In this document: piece after piece, positions 9,124-20,300 of the stretch
Position numbering within the stretch: the stretch's first letter is position 1
Layout: each line of letters starts with the position of its first letter
DNA from: Pseudoalteromonas ostreae
GTDB lineage: Bacteria; Pseudomonadota; Gammaproteobacteria; Enterobacterales; Alteromonadaceae
Length of the DNA stretch: 64,000 nucleotides
Reading direction: 5' to 3'
Assembly: GCF_018069805.1 (NCBI RefSeq)
Contig: NZ_JAGPYN010000001.1
Coordinates: 248,001-312,000 of the forward strand
Made by a program: the position numbers and the translations under genes
The notes under the pieces: model-generated
What the model was told of the DNA's origin: nothing
The model's database searches: none
Seen by the model: the letters and a program-made list of their open reading frames with translations, nothing else

Positions 9124-9528
9124 ATGGATTTATCACAACTAGATTTTGTAGCCGTATTATTAGCTGCCATGTCTTCTTTTATGTTAGGAGGCGTTTGGTA
9201 TTCACCTTGGTTGTTTCAACGAGCTTGGCTAGAAGGCTGTGGACTAACGGAGCTAGATTTAAAAGCAACAAATCCAACATGGGTATTTGGTGGCGGTTTT
9301 GTTTTATCGTTATTTATCGCTTTTGGTTTATCACTGCTTTTAGGGCCACACCCACATTTAGGAGTTGCGGTAGGCGTTGGCTTTGCGGTTGGACTATGTT
9401 TGGTAAGCAGTGCCTTAGGGATGAGCTATATTTATGAACAACGGCCACTAAAGCTGTTTTTAATTAATAGCGGTTACCATATTTTACAGTTTACTTTAAT
9501 GGGCTTAATCTTTGGACTTTGGCCATAA
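9124..9528 (+). CDS. DUF1761-family membrane protein
   Basis: A 134-residue inner-membrane protein with four hydrophobic helices. The start LDFVAVLLAAMSSFMLGGVW followed by YSPWLFQRAW is the recognisable beginning of DUF1761 proteins, and NSGYHILQFTLMGLI is the typical last helix. The function of the family is unknown. The 280 bp upstream contain no gene and presumably its promoter. The small zinc-ribbon gene follows 43 bp downstream. Confidence 0.82.
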   Translation: MDLSQLDFVAVLLAAMSSFMLGGVWYSPWLFQRAWLEGCGLTELDLKATNPTWVFGGGFVLSLFIAFGLSLLLGPHPHLGVAVGVGFAVGLCLVSSALGMSYIYEQRPLKLFLINSGYHILQFTLMGLIFGLWP

Positions 9529-9571
9529 GCTGTTAATCTATTCGCGTGTTTGTAGTAAAAGTAATAAAATA

Positions 9572-9823
9572 ATGGCAAAACCGAATAAAAAAGGCCCTAC
9601 TAAAACCGTCGATATTTTTTGTAGCCAATGTAAAGCCCCTTTATTTAAATACCGTAAAGGCGGCAAAGGGGCATTGGTTAAATGTTTTATCGAACGGATC
9701 AGTCAAGATTTCACCACAATTCCTTGCGTATGCCCCAACTGCTCACGCCCTTTTGCTCGAGAAGCAATCATCCGAGGCGCACCCGCGTATAAAATGATCG
9801 GCGGCAAAGTGACGTTTAAGTAG
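9572..9823 (+). CDS. Small zinc-ribbon protein
   Basis: An 83-residue basic protein. CSQC near residue 17 and CPNC near residue 55 (with a Cys just before, CVCPNC) form a likely four-cysteine zinc ribbon. Lysine-rich ends (AKPNKKGPTKT, KYRKGGKGALVK) suggest nucleic-acid or ribosome contact, but that is inference. The ATG at 9572 was preferred over one at 9512, because the upstream extension overlaps the DUF1761 gene and looks non-coding. No established function. Confidence 0.72.
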   Translation: MAKPNKKGPTKTVDIFCSQCKAPLFKYRKGGKGALVKCFIERISQDFTTIPCVCPNCSRPFAREAIIRGAPAYKMIGGKVTFK

Positions 9824-9879
9824 TCATTTAATTTGAGCGTATATTCATATTTCATTCATTTAATCATCTTTTAGTCTGA

Positions 9880-9907
9880 TTGTTCCTGTATCTAATGTAA
9901 GTATAAT
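9880..9907 (+). promoter_or_regulatory. Sigma-70-like promoter of the RHS locus
   Basis: TTGTTC and a perfect TATAAT (9902-9907) are spaced by 16 bp, 40 bp before the first gene of the RHS locus. It is the clearest promoter in that intergenic gap. It fits one transcript covering the accessory gene, the RHS gene and the immunity-like gene. Confidence 0.6.
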
Positions 9908-9947
9908 TGTTACTAGGATGTAATACTCATTAAATTAAAGGATTAAA

Positions 9948-11318
9948 ATGAAAGTCAGTGCAGCGTTATTTCGTGTACAGCTTATGGTGCTAGTTTTCTA
10001 TTCGTGCTTAGTAAATGCCGACGATGACTTTCAACAAGCGTATGCTCCAATTAATGTATCTGGTATTACAATTTTTGTGCCCATCGAATTATACCCAGAT
10101 ACAACAACTTACCTAACTATCAAAGAAACGCCAACAGAATATTGGCTGCAATGGACAAAAAATTCCGACAGTAAGTATTATGTTATTGAGCATTACATTA
10201 ATGGTAGTTGGCAGTTAGTTGCGAGCAATCTTACAGGTAATGAATATCGTGCTGATAAAAGTTTAGGTAATAAATTCAGAGTTAAAGGGTGTCATCAGTA
10301 TGGTTGCGCAGGCTGGACGAGTATCAATAATGTAAATACGTCACCACTACATATTACCTCCTTTTCTACCAACAAAAGTAAAGTTGCTCAAGGTGAGCGA
10401 GTTGTTGTGTCGTGGAACGTTGAGGGGGCGAGTGAAGTCAATTTAAAAGTAAATGGCACACATTATAAAGCGTTACCATTTACTGGCAACAAAGCAATAA
10501 CAGCGTATGACTATAGTTCATTTGAGTTATCCGCAGTGGGTTTTGGCAGCACTAAAAAGCAAAAAACGGCAGTGGTAGTGGATAAGCCAAAAGTAATGAA
10601 AGAAGTCGAGTTAAGCGGATACCTGCAACCACTTATGAACCTTGGGCTAGATATTGTTGAACGAGCAATTGTAACAAATGGCCGTTTTACTTATGTTCCT
10701 ACTCAAGATGGGTTTTTACACAAGGTAGATAATCAATCGCAGATTATTTGGAGCAAAAACCTCAATGGTGTTATAGCTAATAAACCAATTATTGATAATG
10801 GTTATCTATATTACAGTGTTAGTTTGATCAGCGGTGAAGGAGAAATATGCAAAACTTATATGCATTCATCTGATACTCAGTGTAAAAACACCGGGGGGGA
10901 AGTTATCGCAAGCCCTGTTATTAAGCATAATCGCAATGGTACGTTACCACCAGATGTCCAGGCATTTTCTATCTCTAATTATTTTCAGGGAAGTTTCAAC
11001 AATAGTCTACTGAGTGTCAGTACAACGGGTTTAGTCAATGAGTATAGCCTTGAGACATTAACGGTAAAAAACCAATTTATACTCCCAGGCGATTATCGCA
11101 ATAACCCAATATTATCTGATGCTAAACTTTCAAAGCAAAACGAACTCCTGCTGCGCACAGGGCCCAATCAAGTCACTGCTTTTTTTATACCTTCCTCTGG
11201 TTCAGGTGGAGGTGATGATATTTTTTTTAGCGTACAACGTTTTTTTACAACGAGCAGCGACGATACTCAAAGTACACATCCGCAAGTGTTAGATATTGCA
11301 TGGCAAAAGGAGTTGTAA
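9948..11318 (+). CDS. Secreted FN3/Ig/beta-propeller-like accessory protein
   Basis: A 456-residue exported protein with N-terminal signal peptide (VQLMVLVFYSCLVNA). After it come an FN3-like module (EYWLQWTKNSDSKYYVIEHY...KGCHQYGCAGW), an Ig-like module (SKVAQGERVVVSWNVEGASE, residues about 145-210), and PQQ-like beta-propeller strands (NGRFTYVPTQDGFLHKVDN, QIIWSKNLNGVIANKPIIDN). The same three module types recur in the N-terminal third of the giant RHS protein that starts 3 bp after its stop. It therefore probably belongs to the same surface or secreted assembly, as carrier, chaperone or adhesin. No enzymatic motif is seen. The Shine-Dalgarno AAAGGA lies just before the ATG. Confidence 0.72.
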   Translation: MKVSAALFRVQLMVLVFYSCLVNADDDFQQAYAPINVSGITIFVPIELYPDTTTYLTIKETPTEYWLQWTKNSDSKYYVIEHYINGSWQLVASNLTGNEYRADKSLGNKFRVKGCHQYGCAGWTSINNVNTSPLHITSFSTNKSKVAQGERVVVSWNVEGASEVNLKVNGTHYKALPFTGNKAITAYDYSSFELSAVGFGSTKKQKTAVVVDKPKVMKEVELSGYLQPLMNLGLDIVERAIVTNGRFTYVPTQDGFLHKVDNQSQIIWSKNLNGVIANKPIIDNGYLYYSVSLISGEGEICKTYMHSSDTQCKNTGGEVIASPVIKHNRNGTLPPDVQAFSISNYFQGSFNNSLLSVSTTGLVNEYSLETLTVKNQFILPGDYRNNPILSDAKLSKQNELLLRTGPNQVTAFFIPSSGSGGGDDIFFSVQRFFTTSSDDTQSTHPQVLDIAWQKEL

Positions 11319-11320
11319 TT

Positions 11321-14300
11321 ATGACACATAGTATTACTCGGGTTGTATTTTTAATTTATATATTTTTATCTTCATTTAGTGTGCTTGCCTCTTTAGAAGA
11401 GAAATATTGTGATACATCATCTGTAAATACATTAAAAGGGAAAGTTGTAAACGTAAAATTAATAAAAAACGTTTCTGAATTTACTGATTTTGTTGGTAGC
11501 TTTAATCATACCAAAAGTACGACTATCCGCTTTTCTGATATAGAAGTATACAAAGGGAATTTAAAAGTAGAGACTGCTTTTGTCTCAAATGAAGTAGGTC
11601 AGAACGTAGTACGTTCTGACTATAGATTGGCTTCATTCGGCAGAATATCGCCTTCAGCCGGCATACATTATGCTCGTGGTGTAGCTTTTATTAGTTGTAC
11701 CAAGAGTATTTTTGTGACAGAAAAAACAGTTCCTAAAGTATCTTTAACACAACCAAAAACCGCAGCTACAATCTATTTGAATGAATTTCAAACTATTAAA
11801 TTCTCTGCATTTGATGCTGGTAATGATTTAAAGACCCTAAAAATTAAAAAAGGCAATAAAGTTGTTAAAACCTGCAGATCAAATTTCAGTAATTGCAGCT
11901 TTTCATTCAAAGGAACTGCATTTGGTCAATATAAATTCACCGCAGTCGCTGAAGACAGCTTTGGTATAAAAAGTACATCTAGTCCTACAGCAACGGTCAA
12001 TGTGGTTGAGAGAAACACATCGCCTGTAGTTACCCTAAGTGCTGATAAGAAATTAGTTAATTCTGGCGGTAGTGTAAAATTTACATTAACTGCCAAAGAT
12101 AAAAATATGCAACGTATCAATCAAATAAAATCATTTAACTTTTGCGTTGGCAGCACCTGTAATCCGGTCTCTTATTATAAATCGAGTTGTGCCACTGCTG
12201 GTACAAATCTTAGTTGTAGCTTTGATTTAAGAGTTTCCAGCAACACCACTTTTAAAGCAGTCGCCACTGATAGCGGCGCACCTGTATTTAAAGAACTTAA
12301 AGATATTGTTCTCAACGATACTCCAACAGTATCTGTTAAAAGCAGTAATGCAAGCCCTTTTATTGGTGAGTCATTTACTATTGAATCAACAGCAAACGAT
12401 GCGCAAGGTTTAAACACATATCAAATATGTGAATACCCAGCGGGGACTATACCTAGCTCGCCAACAAAATGCAGCGGCTCCAAGTTACTTAAAACTTGTG
12501 ATGTAAGTTCATCCGTTTGTCGCTTTGCCATTAGTAAAAATATGGCAAGTACCTATAGTTATTATATTTATGCTGAAGATAGTCATGGCTTAGCACAACA
12601 CACAAATGTAGCGGTAAATGTATTAGCGCCATTTGGCGTGAGGTTAGAGCAATTACCGACTACGCTAACACTTGATAAAGCCGTTACCTTAACAGCAAAA
12701 GTTGGTGCATTAACAAGCCAAGCTAACGCTCTGAAATCGCTGAAACTCTTAGTTAATGGTACGGAGCAATCGGTTACGATTAGCCCGAGTCTAAGTACCC
12801 CGCAACCTCTGCCCAGTGATAATCGCAAACATAAAACGTTCAGCCTAACTTGGACACCTAAAACAGCAGGTGACATATCTGTTCAGGTAGTTGTCACTGA
12901 TACTGACGAAAAATCTAAAACCAGTGCAGCAGTGACTGGTAAGGTTACATTGCCTAAACCGGGCGTTCCAAAAGTAACTATTGGCGCGCAAACTGCTGGC
13001 CAATACTCAGTAAATATCGCATCAGTAAGTCATGCACAAACTTACAAACTTTTTGAAAATAATAAGTTTTATGGTGAGTACTCAAGCCAAAGTCCAAATG
13101 TACTGATCAGCAAAGGCTATAATCTACACAATACAACTTTTGCCTATTGTGCAAGTGCTAAAAATATTGTCAATGGGAAAGTACAGGAGAGCTCTAAGGG
13201 AGTGGGTGATAAATGTAGTTCTATTACAATAAATAATCAGCAACCAACTCCTGTTGCACCAACCTTTTCAGCACACAATTTACAACAAAGTGGCCCTTAT
13301 AGAATTAGTTGGCAAAATAATAATGATGGCTTAACAAGTTATTATAAGTTGGAAAGATGGCAGGGAACTGCTGCTGACTCGCAAACCGCAGCTAAAACTG
13401 TTATTTCAACTACGCAAGGGTTGTTCAAAGATATTACGGGTCTACAACTCGGTAATTACACCTATCAATTATCCGCTTGTAATAGCCAAAACCTATGTAC
13501 TTTAGGGCAGCAACTTACTTTTAATCATATACCCGCCTATATACAGCAAGCTGAACTTAATAGCAGTTGTGGCAGTAATTGCTTAAAAATAAAGGGCCTT
13601 GGTTTTAACTCTAAAAGTATGAGTTTAGCTGTAAGACTACGCAATACGGCGGAGGTTTTTAATTACTCGCTATCTAGTGCTCAGTTGAGTTATATAGATG
13701 ACTATAACTTGCAATTTAAAGCACCATTACGAGTAATTGAAGGTTTAAATAATGGTGGTTTGTATCTAGAGCTAGGTAACGGTGTATCAGATGCTGAAAA
13801 AGGCTCAATCATCGTAGACAACACGGGTGCTAATGCTGGCTTTGACATGATTTTACATGCCCCAGTTATAAGTTCTACCGGGTCAATTTATTTGGGCAGC
13901 GGTAATGATATATACGCACTTAGTTCATCAGGGCAAGAGCGTTGGAAAGTAACAACAGGTGGCCAAGTCGTTGCTATGCCATTGTTAACTACTAAAAATG
14001 GCCGCGACAATATCGTTGTTGGCTCTTTTGATCACAAAGTTTACTCATTAAATCATGATGGTGTTGAGCAATGGGTTACCCAAACTCGAGGACCTATAAA
14101 AGCCGCTGCGCAAATTGATCAACATAACAATATTTATGTTGGCTCTATGGACAAAGCTCTCTATTCGCTTGATCAAAACACGGGTGCCGTACAGTGGCAA
14201 TATATTTTAACCAGTGGCATTACTCAGCAACCAATTGTTGCAGCAAATAATAAAATTTATGTTACCACCGAAGATAAACAACTGCATATTATCGATAGAA

Positions 14301-17300
14301 CGAGTGTCAGCCTCAATGCATTAAAATGGGATGACATTGACAGTTCACTGATTAAAAATTTATTAAATAATGAACCTGATGGTTGGCAACCATCACAACA
14401 AAGCCAAAATATTATTCAAATTACTAAACTATTTTATGCATTATTACAGCGTGCGCCAACCAAAGCAGAGTTAACCTTTTTTGCTTATGCTCAGCAGTTG
14501 GGTGTAGAAAATATTGAACTGATCTATGCATTTTTAAATTCAGATGAAGGCTTAGTTAATTTACCGCTAGCCGATAGTAATAGTGTATTTATTAATAAAC
14601 TTTATACTTTATTGTTTGCGGCCAATAACCCCGTAGTAAAAGGCAAAACAAAAGCGCAGTGGTTAGCACAGCTAAACCAAGGGCTAACACGCGCCGCTTT
14701 AATCGATGAGCTGATTTTTTCAGCCTCGCGCTTTGATATTATTGCCAATAATACGGTTTATTATTTTTATGACTTTTGTTTAAGCTCGCGTAATTGCCAA
14801 TACGATACGGACTCTGACGGCGATAACCTTTCAGATGAAGTCGAAATTCTATTAGGGCAAAATCCACTCGATCCGCGTGATGGCTTAAGCGATAAACCAA
14901 GCTTGAGCTATGCTGAACTTGGTTTAGGCCAATATGAACTAAACTTTAACCACCCAGCAGCAACTACATTTTATGAGTTAAGCCAGTCATATAACGCACA
15001 AAGTGAGCGGTTATTAGCCTCAGTAACTAACAATCGTTATGCTGTAGATTTGGCTAATGGCGAATATCAATTTTGGGCTGAAGCTTGTATTGAAGTAACG
15101 CTTAAAACTGGCCAAGTTAAAAAGCAATGTTCAGAGCGCTCCGATCCTGCCACAATTTTAGTAACCACTAGCGTGCAAGAAGCAGCCATTAATGTGGCCT
15201 TAAATGAGTCAGTTGCTGAAAAAAATTGGCCAGGTATAGATGCGCTTAACACATCAGCATCATTTTCACCGACATTAGGCAGTTTTAGAGTCACTGAAAA
15301 TGGCTCTGCTAATTATACGGTTCCTATCTCGTTGCCAGCAGGAATTGCTGGTGTGCAACCTGAAGTGGCGCTTACCTATGATTCCCAAACACCAGAGACG
15401 TCAGTGGGACTTGGTTGGGGCATAAGTGCTGGCTCTTCTATTAGCCGCTGTCGTCAAACAGTTGCGCAAGATGGCCAATTTAGTGGCTTAACGTTTACTG
15501 AGTCTGATCGCTATTGTTTAGATGGCCAACGCCTTATTTTACTCGATGGTAGCTATGCTGAAGGCGAAGTTGGTGCTACTTATAAAACCGAAATAGACAG
15601 TCAGCTATTAATAACAATTGCAAACACGACAACTGGTAGCAAAAAAATGTTTGTTGTTGAAGGTAAAGACGGTAGTAAAAAATACTATGGTGGTACGTTA
15701 AATTCAGAAGTAGCAATAGCAGCAGATAAAGTACTGACATGGAACATCCGTAAAATTTACGACAACTTAGAAAACGACAGCACAGCCATTAACTTTAGCT
15801 ATACAGACAAAAATTCGAGCAATTCAGCGGATCTAGGGTTTGGCGAAAAAGCCTTAGCACAAATTAGTTATAGCGGTAATAAAGTTGTTTTTGAATATCA
15901 AGCTGGTGACATTCGCAGCCAAGCATATGTAAATGGTAGTGAATTTACTGCCCGTGCACAGTTAAATGGTATTAAAGTTTATAACCATAGGAATGAGCCG
16001 CTTTTTAATTACAATTTAACATTTGAAAGTGCAGCAAATGGAGTTCGATTACTTAAATCTGTAGCGCAGTGTTCAAATTATGTGTGCAAAAAGCCCATTG
16101 AGTTTGAGTACAACGAATTTAATAACAGCTTAAACTTTGAAGCTTATCACACTGTATTTTATACCAGTTCCGGCAATAAGTTAGCCGCAGTGACGCAAAT
16201 AGATACGCAAGGCGACGGTAAACCCGAACTTGCCACGCTTGAGCGAGTAGATAATAAGCAGTATTTGCTATGTTTGAACTTCACTGATGGCACTAATTCA
16301 AAGGTGTGTAAAACTATTTACCGCTCTGATCGCGCTGATATTGTGCAAATGATGGCAGTTGATCCGGAAGGGGATGGTAAGCAAGTGCTGTGGGTCAACA
16401 TGCGTGATAAGCATTCTCGTGACACTGATTATTATTGGTATCAATATGGCTTTAATGAGAATAATAGTTCCATAGATTATAGCCTCTTACCATTAATCGG
16501 CACTGATAGATATATGACCGATATTAGGCTTGGTGATCTGGATGGCGATGGTTATGCTGATATCATTCATAAAAGAGGCAGTGATGATGAAAAACTCTAT
16601 GCTCGTTTTTGGGATCAGGATACGCAAAGTTATAAGGCTAAAGTTGGCTTAGGCATTATAACCCAAAACAATGAGCGTATAGGTAGAACCATAAGTTACC
16701 AGCGTAACCTTGTGGAAGATGACACGCCATGGTACATGCTGGATCTAAATTTTGATGGCTTAGCAGATATACTAACGCTCGGTTGTAGCAGCTATAAGTG
16801 CGATGGTAATACTGAAGTAGACCAGATCTCAGCCTATATAAATACCAATAATGGCAAAGACTTAGAACAAGTTGTTATTCGCAGTGGTAAGGCAAAACAC
16901 TTACAACCAAATGATTTTAATGGCGATGGTTTAGTTGACTTGTTATTTTATGATATAAGCGACGACAACTGGAAAATTTTACTTAACGAGGGTGGCGAAG
17001 AACTTAAGTTTACTCAAGTATTTAGAGTAGGCAATATGAGCGAGCATATTGCACCGCTTAGTATTGATATCGACCGTGATGGTAAACTCGAACTGTTCTT
17101 TATAGAGGAGGGATCAAGTACTTGGACTGCTTATCAGTGGGATCCTCGCTCTAAATATTTTTATAAAAATGCAAACTTAGCCTTTAATACCTCTGGTATT
17201 AATTATGAAGAAGGTGATTATGCGTATTTCACCGATCACAACCATGATGCTGTGCCCGATATATTCTTTAAAGATGGTAATCGCATCCAGGTTAAGTACA

Positions 17301-20300
17301 ACCTAAACGAAGTATTCAGCCAAGGCATGCTACGCGAAGTGAGCCAAGGCTATGGTAGTAAAACCGTTATTGATTATGGCTTAATGTCTGATCCACAATT
17401 ATATAGCAAATATAATTTAGAAAACGCGGCACAATACCCAGCAGCAAGTGAAAACCAATCGGCCGCAGCAGATAGAGCGCTCTATGATGCGCAAAACCTC
17501 AATGTTACGGATTTAATAGGTTCATCACCACTTGTTAAAACAGTGACAACCGACAGTCCAAGTACCTTGTCACCCAGTGATACTTTATCGGTTAACTACA
17601 GTTATGCTGGTGCGAGGTTGCAATTTGGTGGCCGTGGTTGGCTGGGCTTTAGAAAGCTCACAACCGAAACTGAAAAAGACGGTTACAGGTTTGAAACCAA
17701 TACTTATTACCGCCAAGCATTTCCGTTTATTGGCATGCCTGATAAAACCGAAAAATACATGGTCTCAGGTAGTAGCAAAACATTATTAAGCTCTGCGGCT
17801 AATAGCTACACCAATGTAGCGTCGGTTAATGCTAATAGTTTAACCAGTTATCAAGTGTATAACGCCAACACCAAAGAATGCTCCGCTCGTATTGATACAG
17901 ACTTAACCGTGAGTGGTTATAACTGTACAGTAACAACCACTGTGCAAGATGAACATGCCAATGTGTCTGAGTTAACGGTCGATAAATACGAGCAAAGCCA
18001 TGGGTTTTTAGAGTCGCTCGGTTCTGGTGTTTCACTGTCATCTGTAGTTACAGCAAATAACTACGGCACAAGTGATTACGATAAACGTTTTGGCCGTTTA
18101 AGTGCGACCACGGTTACTCAAAGCCAAGACGGGCTTACACCTGTTACACGTAATACAGCGTTTAGCTATTACCCAAGCAACCATCAAAATGAAGGCATGT
18201 TACAAAGTGAAATAGTTATGCCACAAGGTGGTTGTGATAGCTACCTAAAAACAACCCATAGCTATGATGCACTGGGTAATGAAATTGCAATACAAACAAC
18301 AAACTTACCTAGTTGTAATAATGCAGCAGGGCAAAAGCATCAAACACGCAGTAAAAGCTCAACCTTTGATAATGAAGGGCGCTACGCAGTATCTACTGCT
18401 AACGATTTATTTACCGAGCAAACGGTGAATAGCCGTAACAAGTTTGGTCAGCCAACAGCAGTAACCGATGTAAATGGCACCAATGCGTATTTTCAATATG
18501 ATGTGTTTGGCAGCAAAGTATCAAGTTATAGTGCCACTGGCGCGCAAACGAGTACGTATATGAGTGACTGCGATAGCAGTAATTGTGTGGCACAAGTTAA
18601 TAAGCTAGTTAATGGCGAATTGGTTGAAAAGCAATACATTGATAAAGCAGGGCGCACAACGGCAGCAAGTAAAATTACCGTATTGGGTGATTGGTTAACC
18701 GCTTATACTCAGTATGATAAACACGGCCGTTCACTGAGCCAAACATCACCTGGTATGTTGGCTATTACCAGCAGCTATGATGTGTTTGACAGACCAACAC
18801 AAATTGACGATCCCAATTCAAACATTACTACCAACTATGAATTGAGTGGTTTTGAAGAAACCGTCACCTTAACGGGCGATATCCCCGAAGGCACGCAAGT
18901 TAAAACCACGCTCAGTAATGCGCTTGGCCAAACAGCTTCTGTGACCGATAACGCTGGTAATGTTTTAACCTATACCTATGATGTACTGGGTAATTTAAAA
19001 ACAGTGCATTCATCAGCCGATAATCAAATATTATCAACAATTGAATACGACGCTTTAGGTCGTAAAAAATCAATGAATGATAAAGACCGTGGTAATTGGC
19101 GCTATACCTACACCGCCTTTGGTGAGCTTAAAACGCAAACCGATGCACGGGGCGTTGTTACAACCAATACCTACGACATCCTAGGCCGTAAAACAAAGCA
19201 AACAGTCACCGGTGAGCAAACCAGTCAATGGCTGTTTGGCACCGGTAATACGGTTCACCAATTGGTGTCGGAGAGTATTGGCAATGAATGGCAAAAGAAT
19301 TACTACTACGATAACGTTGGCCGCGCGGTAGCCAGTTTAACCAATGTTGAAAGTGCCCTAAATTGTACCAGTATGGTGGCATTTAACAGTCGTAGTAACG
19401 ATTTACGTTACACAGATGCACGCCTTAACGACCCGCTAACTAGTCGTTGTATAATACAGCAAACAAACTATGATGAGTTTGGCAGACCACTACTTAGTTT
19501 TGATGATTACCGTCGAGATGCTAGCGGTAAGTATAGCGAGGCACGCGGCATACATACCACGTATCAAAACGGCCAAGTACTTAAACGCCAAGAAGCCCGC
19601 GAAGGCACAAGCTTTGGCCGTGTGTATTATCAAGTCAATGCGCTCAACGACCGTGGCCAAGTAATTGGCTACAACAAAGGCCAAGAGTTGATGACGGTAA
19701 GCTATGATGATGCAGGCCATGTAGCAGGTATTAGTACAAGTACCGACTATATTCAAGCGGATACGTATAACTTTGACGGCATGGGTAATTTAACCTCACG
19801 CCATTTAACGGCATCGCAGCAACAAACCTTTGCTTATGATAACCTTAACCGTGTTACTACGGTCGATGGTCAAGTTGTTTATAGTTATGCTGATAACGGT
19901 AATTTAGAGCGTAAAGACGATTGGGAGCAGCGCTATAACGAAACGGCAAACTCACCTATTCATGGCATAAGCAGTCGCAGTAAAGGCACCATGACCGAAA
20001 CCTTTGGTTATGATAAAAACGGTAACCAAACTTGGGCGAAGAAAAACGGCACTAATTGGCGTACTGTTACCTACAGTGGCCGTAATAAAGCCACTGAAAT
20101 TAGCATTAATGGTAAAAAGGCATTCTTTAAATATGATGCCAATAACCGCCGTTATAAACGCGTAGACACTGAGCAAACAATTTATTACGTAGGCGCACTA
20201 GAGCTGACGGTTAACCACACAGTGAACGATCAATATATCAAACGCTATATTGGTAACGACGCCATGCAAACCTATTACGCCGCGGGTAATGCCAGCATAA

